NCBI RefSeq assembly: GCF_004005495.1
Contig: NZ_RZYA01000029.1
Span: 37,908-101,907, forward strand
From: Streptomyces antnestii
GTDB taxonomy: Bacteria > Actinomycetota > Actinomycetes > Streptomycetales > Streptomycetaceae
Length of the DNA: 64,000 nucleotides
Direction of reading: 5' to 3'
The notes under the pieces: model-generated
What the model was told of the DNA's origin: nothing
Databases searched by the model: none
Seen by the model: the letters and a program-made list of their open reading frames with translations, nothing else
Made by a program: the position numbers and the translations under genes
In this document: positions 47,227 through 60,192 of the stretch, piece by piece
How the letters are laid out: every line of letters begins with the position of its first letter
Position numbering within the stretch: position 1 is the stretch's first letter

Positions 47227-47906
47227 CGTTCCGCCGCCGCCTCACGCTCGTCGCGCGCGGCCCGCTCGGCGGCGGCCATGCCCTGCCGGCGCAGCACCAC
47301 GGCCTGCTTCACGTAGTCGAGTCCGGTGATCACGGTCAGTGCGACCGCCACCGCCATCACCCAGAAACGGAAGGTGGCCAGCGGTCCGGTCAGCGCCAGC
47401 ACGTACATGCCGACGGCCGTGCCCTGCGCGAGGGTCTTCATCTTTCCGCCGCGGCTGGCCGGGATCACCCCGTACCGGATCACCCAGAACCGCAGCAGCG
47501 TGATGCCGAGCTCGCGGCCGAGGATCACTCCCGTCACCCACCACGGCAGGTCGCCGAGGCTGGAGAGACAGACGAGCGCCGCCCCCATGATCGCCTTGTC
47601 GGCGATGGGGTCGGCGATCTTCCCGAAGTCCGTGACGAGGTTGTACGTGCGGGCCAGATGTCCGTCGAAGACGTCCGTGATCATGGCGACGGCGAAGGCC
47701 GCCCAGGCCCAGGCGCGCCAGACGGGGTCATAGCCGCCGTCGGCCAGCAGGAGCGCCACGAAGCCCGGCACGAGGACGAGCCGGATCATGGTCAGAATGT
47801 TCGCGATGTTCCACAGGCTGGCCTGGTTGACGGCCGCAGCGCCCAGCTTGCCGCCGGGCGCCGGTTTTCCGGTACCGCCCGCAGCGGAGGCCGGCACTCC
47901 GGTCAT
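47223..47906 (-). CDS. pgsA: CDP-diacylglycerol-glycerol-3-phosphate 3-phosphatidyltransferase
   Basis: A 227-residue membrane enzyme of the CDP-alcohol phosphatidyltransferase family. The catalytic signature D-x2-DG-x2-AR-x8-G-x3-D-x3-D is complete, running from DVFDGHLAR to FGKIADPIADK. About four membrane spans follow, the C-terminal part being charged and cytoplasmic. It makes phosphatidylglycerol phosphate, the precursor of phosphatidylglycerol and cardiolipin. It overlaps rimO upstream (ATGA) and cinA downstream (GTGA), a coupled three-gene run. Confidence 0.95.
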   Translation of the reverse strand: MTGVPASAAGGTGKPAPGGKLGAAAVNQASLWNIANILTMIRLVLVPGFVALLLADGGYDPVWRAWAWAAFAVAMITDVFDGHLARTYNLVTDFGKIADPIADKAIMGAALVCLSSLGDLPWWVTGVILGRELGITLLRFWVIRYGVIPASRGGKMKTLAQGTAVGMYVLALTGPLATFRFWVMAVAVALTVITGLDYVKQAVVLRRQGMAAAERAARDEREAAAER

Positions 47907-49363
47907 CTGGCCGTCTCCTCAGCACACTCGAGCGGCTCGGCGACCAGGTCCACGCCCTGGGTGCCGATCACCTTCGCCTCGACGATACGGCCGACGCTCA
48001 GGCCCTCGCTGCTCGTGAGCAGGACCTGTCCGTCCGTCTCGGGCGCCTGGTGCTCGCCACGACCGACGGCGCCGTCCTCGTCGTCGATGGACTCGACGAG
48101 CACGCGGACCGTCTCACCGACACGCTCCTCCGCGCGCTGCGAGACCAGCTCCTCGGCGAGCCGCGACACGCGCGCGAGGCGCTCGGCGACGACGTCCTCG
48201 TCGAGCTTGTGCTCGTACGTCGCCGCTTCCGTGCCCTCCTCGTCGGAGTAGCCGAAGACGCCGATCGCGTCGAGCCGGGCGCCCGTGAGGAAACGCTCCA
48301 GCTCGGCCAGGTCCTCCTCGGTCTCGCCGGGGAAGCCCACGATGAAGTTCGACCGGACACCGGCCTGCGGCGCCTTGTCGCGGATCGTGGCGAGCAGGTC
48401 GAGGAAGCGGTCGGTGTCACCGAAGCGGCGCATGGAGCGCAGCACGGCGGGCGCCGAGTGCTGGAACGAGAGATCGAAGTACGGGACGACCTTGTCGGTG
48501 CCCGTGAGGACGTCGATGAGGCCGGGACGCATCTCGGCGGGCTGCAGGTAGCTGACACGCACCCGCTCGATCCCGTCGACGGCGGCCAGCTCGGGCAGCA
48601 GCGTCTCCAGGAGGCGGATGTCGCCGAGGTCCTTGCCGTAGGAGGTGTTGTTCTCCGAGACGAGCATGACCTCCTTGACGCCCTGTTCGGCGAGCCAGCG
48701 CGTCTCACCGAGGACGTCGCTGGGCCGGCGCGAGATGAAGGAGCCGCGGAAGGAGGGGATGGCGCAGAACGAGCAGCGGCGGTCGCAGCCGGACGCCAGC
48801 TTCACCGAGGCGACGGGGTTCGTGCCGAGGCGGCGGCGCAGCGGTGCGCGCGGGCCCGACGCGGGCGCGACGCCCTCGGGCAGGTCCACGGGCGCGTGTC
48901 CGGGAAGCGCGACCTCGGCGCCGGCGTCCTGCCGCTCGGCCGGGCTGATCGGCAGGAGCTTGCGGCGGTCGCGCGGGGTGTGGGAGGCGTGGATGCCGCC
49001 GTTGAGGATGGTCTGGAGCCGGTCGGAGATGTCGGCGTAGTCGTCGAAACCGAGTACGCCGTCGGCCTCGGGCAGGGCTTCCGCCAGCTCCTTGCCGTAC
49101 CGCTCGGCCATGCAGCCGACGGCCACGACGGCCTGGGTTCTGCCATGGCCCTTGAGGTCATTGGCTTCGAGAAGGGCGTCGACGGAGTCCTTCTTGGCGG
49201 CTTCGACGAAGCCGCAGGTGTTGACGACGGCGACGTCCGCGGCTTCGGCGTCCTCGACGAGCTCCCAGCCGTCCGCCTCCAAGCGGCCTGCGAGCTCCTC
49301 CGAGTCCACCTCGTTACGGGCGCAGCCAAGAGTGACAAGGGCGACGGTACGGCGTTCGGGCAT
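47903..49363 (-). CDS. rimO: Ribosomal protein S12 methylthiotransferase RimO
   Basis: A 486-residue radical SAM methylthiotransferase. The N-terminal UPF0004 domain has C14 (TLGCARNEVD), C50 (NTCGF) and C84 (GCMAER) for the auxiliary cluster. The radical SAM cluster is CDRRCSFC. A C-terminal TRAM domain ends the protein. It adds a methylthio group to an Asp of ribosomal protein S12. It is somewhat longer than E. coli RimO (441) because of a Pro/Ala-rich insert before the SAM motif. The start is the ATG of MPERRT; its stop overlaps pgsA. Confidence 0.96.
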   Translation of the reverse strand: MPERRTVALVTLGCARNEVDSEELAGRLEADGWELVEDAEAADVAVVNTCGFVEAAKKDSVDALLEANDLKGHGRTQAVVAVGCMAERYGKELAEALPEADGVLGFDDYADISDRLQTILNGGIHASHTPRDRRKLLPISPAERQDAGAEVALPGHAPVDLPEGVAPASGPRAPLRRRLGTNPVASVKLASGCDRRCSFCAIPSFRGSFISRRPSDVLGETRWLAEQGVKEVMLVSENNTSYGKDLGDIRLLETLLPELAAVDGIERVRVSYLQPAEMRPGLIDVLTGTDKVVPYFDLSFQHSAPAVLRSMRRFGDTDRFLDLLATIRDKAPQAGVRSNFIVGFPGETEEDLAELERFLTGARLDAIGVFGYSDEEGTEAATYEHKLDEDVVAERLARVSRLAEELVSQRAEERVGETVRVLVESIDDEDGAVGRGEHQAPETDGQVLLTSSEGLSVGRIVEAKVIGTQGVDLVAEPLECAEETAR

Positions 49364-49404
49364 GGGCTCAAGACTACTTCGTCCCACGGACACCCCCGCC
49401 CGGG

Positions 49405-49437
49405 AGGGTTACCCGGAGGTCATCCCCGGGCAACCCT
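49405..49437 (-). terminator. Hairpin after the RodZ-like gene
   Basis: An 11-bp stem with one mismatch (49405-49416 with 49426-49437) and a 9-base loop, 5 bases past the stop of the gene ending at 49442. It likely separates that gene from rimO. No U tract is present. Confidence 0.7.
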
Positions 49438-49441
49438 TCGC

Positions 49442-50323
49442 TCATCCGACCTCGGGATCGCCCTTGGTGTACGTGAGCCGCTCGACCTGTCCGGGCTGGA
49501 ACTCGTTGGAGACCTGCTTGCCGTTCACATACAGCTGGATGGCTCCCGCGTCACCGAGGACGAGGTCGACCTTCTGGTTGTCCTGGAACGTCTTCGACTG
49601 GCCCTGTTCGAGCAGGCCGTCGAACATGATCCGGCCGTTGTGGTCCTTCGCGGAGATCCAGCTGCGGCCGTCCGCCGCGTTGATCTTGACCGTGACCTTG
49701 TCCCGGGGCGCGGCGGCGATCGCGCTGTCGGTCGGGTCGGCCTTGGGGTCGGTGGGCCTGGTGGGCTTGTGGGTCGCCGACGGCTTCGGCTTGCCGGTGG
49801 CCGGCGAGGCGCCGTCGGCCGCCTGCTGCTTGGCAGCGTCGGCGCCGCTGCCGCCGAACGCGGTGTACCCGACGAAGCCGATCACCGCGACGATCGCGGC
49901 GACCATGGCCGCCGTCCAGTTCGGCCGGCGCGGCTCGGACCTGATCCGCTCGGCCTCGAACAGGGGCGTGGCCGGCGTCGGCGCGGGCCGCCCGCCGTGC
50001 GCGTCGGCGTACCGCGCGAGCAGCGGTTCGGGGTCGACGCCCACGGCGCGCGCGATGGTCCTGATGTGGCCGCGGGCGTACACGTCGCCGCCGCACCGGG
50101 AGAAGTCGTCTTCTTCGATCGCCTGCACGATCGGGATACGCACCCGGGTGGACGTACTGATCTCGTCGACGGTCAGCCCCGCGTCGACGCGCGCCTGACG
50201 GAGGACGTGGCCGATCGAGGGAAGGGCGTCCGAGGGCCCGGTCGCCTGCTCGACGGCCGGCGGGGTCGTCGCGCGGAGGTCGTCCGAAGGACGGTCGTCT
50301 TCAGGGGAGTTGCCGATGGACAC
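49442..50323 (-). CDS. RodZ-like helix-turn-helix membrane protein
   Basis: A 293-residue bitopic protein. A cytoplasmic HTH_25-type domain (SIGHVLRQARVDAGLTVDEIS, VRIPIVQAIEEDDFSRCGGDVYARGHIRTIARAVG) leads to a single helix (AAMVAAIVAVIGFVGYTAF), a Pro/Thr/Lys-rich linker and a C-terminal beta domain (DUF4115 type) from about residue 205. This is the RodZ plan; in rods RodZ links MreB to wall synthesis. The GTG start has AAAGG 7 bases upstream. It lies between ftsK and rimO, its usual place in Streptomyces. Confidence 0.9.
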   Translation of the reverse strand: MSIGNSPEDDRPSDDLRATTPPAVEQATGPSDALPSIGHVLRQARVDAGLTVDEISTSTRVRIPIVQAIEEDDFSRCGGDVYARGHIRTIARAVGVDPEPLLARYADAHGGRPAPTPATPLFEAERIRSEPRRPNWTAAMVAAIVAVIGFVGYTAFGGSGADAAKQQAADGASPATGKPKPSATHKPTRPTDPKADPTDSAIAAAPRDKVTVKINAADGRSWISAKDHNGRIMFDGLLEQGQSKTFQDNQKVDLVLGDAGAIQLYVNGKQVSNEFQPGQVERLTYTKGDPEVG

Positions 50324-50525
50324 GGGGGCGCCTTTCGAGCGTGTAACCACCTGCTGGAGGTTCAGTCTAGGGGGGGTACGAAAGGGTGGGGCAACCGGGC
50401 GGTCAGACTTTGTACGCCATCGGAATGGCCGGGTGGGACGGCCGGTCACCGTGATGCTGGGGCATGGAACTGTCCCCTCCCTCAACTTGACGTACGGCGA
50501 AGAGAAACGGTTGCCTCACGCTCCC

Positions 50526-53273
50526 TTACGGGTGAGCCTCCCCCCGGATCACGGCGAGCACTCCATCCAGTTCGTCCGGCTTCACAAGTACGTCACGCGC
50601 CTTGGATCCCTCGCTCGGCCCGACGATGTTCCGCGACTCCATCAGGTCCATGAGGCGCCCGGCCTTCGCGAAGCCGACCCGCAGCTTGCGCTGGAGCATC
50701 GAGGTGGACCCGAACTGCGTGGAGACGACCAGCTCGGCGGCCTGGCACAGCAGGTCGAGGTCGTCGCCGATGTCCTCGTCGATCTCCTTCTTCTGCTTGG
50801 TCCCGACGGTGACGTCCTCCCTGAAGACGGGCGCCATCTGGTCCTTGCAGTGCTGGACGACGGCATGGATCTCGTCCTCGGTGACGAACGCGCCCTGCAT
50901 ACGGGTCGGCTTGTTCGCGCCCATCGGCAGGAACAGCCCGTCGCCCTTGCCGATCAGCTTCTCGGCGCCGGGCTGGTCGAGGATGACGCGGCTGTCGGCG
51001 AGCGAGGAGGTGGCGAAGGCGAGCCGGGAGGGGACGTTGGCCTTGATGAGGCCGGTGACGACGTCGACCGACGGGCGCTGGGTGGCGAGCACCAGGTGGA
51101 TGCCGGCCGCGCGCGCGAGCTGCGTGATCCGCACGATCGAGTCCTCGACGTCGCGCGGCGCGACCATCATGAGGTCCGCGAGCTCGTCGACGATGACCAG
51201 CAGATACGGGTACGTCTTCAGCTCGCGTTCGCTGCCCTCCGGCGTCTTGAGCTTGCCGTCGCGGATCGCCTGGTTGAAGTCGTCGATGTGCCGGTACCCG
51301 AACGCCGCGAGGTCGTCGTAGCGCAGGTCCATCTCCCGCACGACCCACTGCAGCGCCTCGGCGGCCCGCTTGGGGTTGGTGATGATCGGCGTGATCAGGT
51401 GCGGGATGCCCTCGTACGCGGTCAGCTCGACGCGCTTGGGGTCGACGAGGACCATGCGGACGTCCTCGGGGGTCGCCCGGCACATGATCGACGTGATCAG
51501 GCAGTTGATGCACGACGACTTGCCCGAGCCGGTGGCACCGGCGACGAGGATGTGCGGCATCTTCGCCATGTTGGCCATGACATAGCCGCCCTCGACGTCC
51601 TTGCCGAGCGCGACGAGCATCGGGTGGTCGTCCTCGGCGGCGTCGGCGAGGCGCAGGACGTCGCCCACGTTGACCATCTCGCGGTCGGTGTTCGGGATCT
51701 CGATGCCGACGGCGGACTTGCCGGGGATGGGCGAGATGATCCGGACGTCCGGCGACGCGACGGCGTAGGCGATGTTCTTGGCGAGGGCCGTGATCTTCTC
51801 GACCTTCACGGCGGGGCCGAGTTCGATCTCGTAGCGGGTGACCGTCGGACCGCGCGTGAAGCCGGTGACGGCGGCGTCGACCTTGAACTCGGTGAAGACG
51901 TTCGTCAGCGAGTCGACGACGGCGTCGTTGGCCGCGCTGCGCGACTTCCCGGGGCCGCCGCGCTCCAGGAGGTCGAGCGACGGCAGGGAGTACGTGATGT
52001 CGCCGGCGAGCTGGAGCTGCTCGGCGCGCGGCGGCAGGTCCCGCATGGTGTCGGGCGCGGACTTGGTCAGGTCGGGCACGCCGGACTTCGCCGGCGCGGG
52101 CTCGGGGGCCGTCTCCTTGGCCGGGGTCTTGGCCCGCGCGGTCGGCACCGGAGCCGTGCGCTCCGGCCCGCCTTCCCGCTCCGCGCCGACGCCCTGCGTG
52201 AGATCGGCGACCAGCGGCGAGGGCGGCATGCCGTGCAGCACCGCACCGTCGAGCGCCGCGGCGGCGGCCGCGGCCACGTCGACGGCGTCCATGGGCCGGT
52301 CCAGGACGGGCTGCACGGGAGTGCGCCGGGGCCTGCGCCGCTTGGACAGGGCCTCCTGCTCTGCCTGATCCGGGTCGTAGGCCCCAGGGTCCGCGGAGGG
52401 CCGCCTGGAGCGCACGGGCCGGGCCCCGCGCCACTGCTCGTCGTACTCCTCGTCGTCCCCGGCCGCGCCGAACGCCTCGTCCTCCGGGTCGGGGTGTACG
52501 ACGCCGAGCTTCACGCCGAGCAGCTGCAGGCGCTGCGGGATCGCGTTGACGGGCGTCGCCGTGACCACGAGCAGCCCGAAGACGGTGAGCAGTACGAGGA
52601 GCGGCACCGCGAGGACATCGCCCATGGTGAAGCTGAGGGGGGTGGACGCGGCCCAGCCGATGAGTCCGCCGGCGTCCCTTATGGCCTGCATTCCGTCGCT
52701 GCGGGCGGGCGAGCCGCAGGCGATGTGGACCTGGCCGAGCACGCCGATCGCGAGCGCGGACAGGCCGATCACGATGCGCCCGTTCGCCTCGGGCTTCTCG
52801 GGGTGCCGGATGAGCCGGACCGCGATGCCGCCGAGCAGCAGCGGTACGAGCAGGTCGAGGCGGCCGAAAGCGCCCGTGACCAGCATTTCGACCAGGTCGC
52901 CGACGGGCCCGCGGAGATTGGACCAGGTACCGGCCGCGGTGATCAGCGCAAGGCCGAGGAGCAGGAGGGCGAGGCCGTCCTTGCGGTGCGCCGGGTCGAG
53001 CCCCTTGGCGCCGCGCCCTATGCCGCGGAACATCGCGCCGACGCTGTGTGCGACGCCCAGCCACAGTGCGCGGGCGAGCCGGTACACGCCCCCGGTGGGG
53101 CTGGGCGCCGGCTTGGGCGCGGGCTTCTTCCCGACGGCCTTCCTGGCGGGCGCCTTCTTCGCCGGGGCCTTCTTCGCGGCGGCCTTCTTGGCTGGGGCCC
53201 TCTTCGCCGGAGCCTTGGTCGGCGCGGCCGCCTTCTTCGCGGGCGTCTTCTTGGCTGCGGGACGTGAGGCCAT
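50526..53273 (-). CDS. ftsK: DNA translocase FtsK
   Basis: A 915-residue FtsK. The first 60 residues are a Lys/Ala/Pro-rich basic stretch with AKKAPAKK-type repeats, then four or so membrane helices (ALLLLGLALITAAGTW, LLVPLLLGGIAVRLI and others). A Pro-rich linker of about 150 residues follows, and then the motor: ILVAGATGSGKSSCINCLI (Walker A) and YLLVIVDELADLMM (Walker B). The C terminus is the DNA-reading gamma winged helix (SMLQRKLRVGFAKAGRLMDLME). It pumps chromosomes across the sporulation septum. The upstream gap to osaB is 184 bases and carries 13-base direct repeats. Confidence 0.97.
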   Translation of the reverse strand: MASRPAAKKTPAKKAAAPTKAPAKRAPAKKAAAKKAPAKKAPARKAVGKKPAPKPAPSPTGGVYRLARALWLGVAHSVGAMFRGIGRGAKGLDPAHRKDGLALLLLGLALITAAGTWSNLRGPVGDLVEMLVTGAFGRLDLLVPLLLGGIAVRLIRHPEKPEANGRIVIGLSALAIGVLGQVHIACGSPARSDGMQAIRDAGGLIGWAASTPLSFTMGDVLAVPLLVLLTVFGLLVVTATPVNAIPQRLQLLGVKLGVVHPDPEDEAFGAAGDDEEYDEQWRGARPVRSRRPSADPGAYDPDQAEQEALSKRRRPRRTPVQPVLDRPMDAVDVAAAAAAALDGAVLHGMPPSPLVADLTQGVGAEREGGPERTAPVPTARAKTPAKETAPEPAPAKSGVPDLTKSAPDTMRDLPPRAEQLQLAGDITYSLPSLDLLERGGPGKSRSAANDAVVDSLTNVFTEFKVDAAVTGFTRGPTVTRYEIELGPAVKVEKITALAKNIAYAVASPDVRIISPIPGKSAVGIEIPNTDREMVNVGDVLRLADAAEDDHPMLVALGKDVEGGYVMANMAKMPHILVAGATGSGKSSCINCLITSIMCRATPEDVRMVLVDPKRVELTAYEGIPHLITPIITNPKRAAEALQWVVREMDLRYDDLAAFGYRHIDDFNQAIRDGKLKTPEGSERELKTYPYLLVIVDELADLMMVAPRDVEDSIVRITQLARAAGIHLVLATQRPSVDVVTGLIKANVPSRLAFATSSLADSRVILDQPGAEKLIGKGDGLFLPMGANKPTRMQGAFVTEDEIHAVVQHCKDQMAPVFREDVTVGTKQKKEIDEDIGDDLDLLCQAAELVVSTQFGSTSMLQRKLRVGFAKAGRLMDLMESRNIVGPSEGSKARDVLVKPDELDGVLAVIRGEAHP

Positions 53274-53364
53274 GGGTGTGAGGTTACCGGTGGAGACCAC
53301 TGCGGACACGTGTGCCCAGGGCTTCACCCGTCTGTGTCGCGGATCGGTGCGCCCTGAGGTGACG

Positions 53365-53438
53365 CTTCCTCAAGATGCTTCCCCAGGACCCTTCCCCAGG
53401 AGCCTTCCCCAGGACGGAAGCTTCCCCAGAACGCTTCC
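53365..53438. repeat. 13-base direct repeats upstream of ftsK
   Basis: CTTCCCCAGGA or variants begin at 53365 (CTTCCTC), 53378, 53391, 53404, 53421 and 53434 (CTTCCTC). Spacings are 13, 13, 13, 17 and 13 bases. The three central copies are identical over 11 bases. They occupy the non-coding gap between osaB and ftsK. Confidence 0.9.
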
Positions 53439-53457
53439 TCGAAAGGCCGACCGCTGC

Positions 53458-54141
53458 TCAGTTCTGCGACGGCAGCGTGGCGGCTCCGCTGCCGGTGCCG
53501 GGCTCCAGGGCGTCAAGAGCGCGGCGCAGGCCGGTGAGTTTGCGTTCGAGGTGGGCGGCCGTGGCGACCGCGGCCGCGTCGGCCGACTCGTCGTCGAGCT
53601 GCTTCGACAGCGCCTCCGCCTGCTCCTCGACGGCCGCGAGCCGCGCGGAGAGTTCGGCCAGCAGACCGGCGGGCTCCTTGGAGTCGCCGACGGCCGACTT
53701 GCCGCCGCCTTCGAGCTGGAGCCGCAGCAGGGCCGCCTGCTCCCGCAGTTGGCAGTTCTTCATGTACAGCTCGACGAAAACGGAGACCTTCGCGCGCAGG
53801 ACCCACGGGTCGAACGGCTTCGAGATGTAGTCCACCGCGCCGGCCGCGTACCCACGGAACGTGTGGTGCGGGCCGTGGTTGATGGCCGTGAGGAAGATGA
53901 TCGGGATGTCGCGTGTCCGCTCGCGGCGCTTGATGTGCGCGGCGGTTTCGAAACCGTCCATGCCCGGCATCTGGACATCCAGCAGAATGACCGCGAAATC
54001 GTCCGTGAGTAGTGCTTTGAGCGCTTCCTCCCCGGACGATGCCCGCACCAGTGTCTGATCGAGCGCGGAGAGGATGGCCTCCAGCGCCAGCAGATTCTCC
54101 GGCCGGTCATCGACCAGGAGGATCTTGGCCTTCTGCACCAT
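53458..54141 (-). CDS. osaB: Response regulator OsaB
   Basis: A 227-residue response regulator with a receiver domain and no DNA-binding domain. The phospho-acceptor Asp is in VILLDVQMPGMDGFE, with IIFLTA and VDYISKPFD as the conserved Thr/Ser and Lys regions. The remaining 90 residues are a coiled coil (AELSARLAAVEEQAEALSKQ) and a Gly/Ala tail. The ATG has GAGGAGG 8 bases upstream. It follows the hybrid kinase OsaA on the same strand after 274 bases. In S. coelicolor OsaA/OsaB are the osmoadaptation pair, needed for growth under osmotic stress, and I assign it by synteny and architecture. Confidence 0.92.
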   Translation of the reverse strand: MVQKAKILLVDDRPENLLALEAILSALDQTLVRASSGEEALKALLTDDFAVILLDVQMPGMDGFETAAHIKRRERTRDIPIIFLTAINHGPHHTFRGYAAGAVDYISKPFDPWVLRAKVSVFVELYMKNCQLREQAALLRLQLEGGGKSAVGDSKEPAGLLAELSARLAAVEEQAEALSKQLDDESADAAAVATAAHLERKLTGLRRALDALEPGTGSGAATLPSQN

Positions 54142-54190
54142 GGCCCGCCCTCCTCGCCCCGGCATGGGGCCGCCCCTGTCCGCAGGACTT

Positions 54191-54213
54191 GGGACGGCTC
54201 CGGAAGCCGTCCC
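54191..54213 (-). promoter_or_regulatory. Hairpin in the osaA-osaB intergenic region
   Basis: A perfect 9-bp stem (54191-54199 with 54205-54213) and a 5-base loop, inside the 274-base gap 54142-54415 between osaA and osaB. It could be a terminator of osaA or part of the osaB leader. I see nothing else in the gap. Confidence 0.5.
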
Positions 54214-54415
54214 AGGGGACGACTCCCTTGCGCCGCCCGTCCTTGTGCCGGTCATGGTAGCCGCACCCCGCCTGTCGCCACACCCTGTCACCGCGATGTC
54301 ACCGTGTACGTAGCAGAAACGCGGTGGGAGACCAAAAGGTTCCCCGCATACGGCGGTTCTACACGGCTTCGGCCACACTCAGTCAGCAACTGCGCGGCAA
54401 TACACCCCTGCCCGG

Positions 54416-59920
<5,505 letters not shown>

Positions 59921-60192
59921 TGTGTCCCTCCCGCAAGGGTCGGCCGTACTGCTCGGATTGCTCGGGTTCTCTTCGGAAGCCTGCCCAGTGTTTCACCATG
60001 GCAGAACCAGGCCATAACAGTTCGGCAGCTTCGCACACCCTCCGCACACCCTCTGGGCGGAAAACACTGACGACCGGCATCCGCATGGACGGCGAAGGTA
60101 AGTAACCTTGGCAGCGGCTGTCCACCCACCCCGGTCCGCCCGGCCAGGGCGGTGGCACGAGGACGACGGGCATCGGAGGGGGCGGCCGCGCC
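59921..60192. promoter_or_regulatory. osaA-osaC divergent promoter region
   Basis: A 272-base non-coding interval between divergent starts. An inverted pair CAGTGTTT (59986-59993) and AAACACTG (60062-60069) brackets its middle. I could not identify a convincing SigB-type promoter by eye. Confidence 0.55.
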
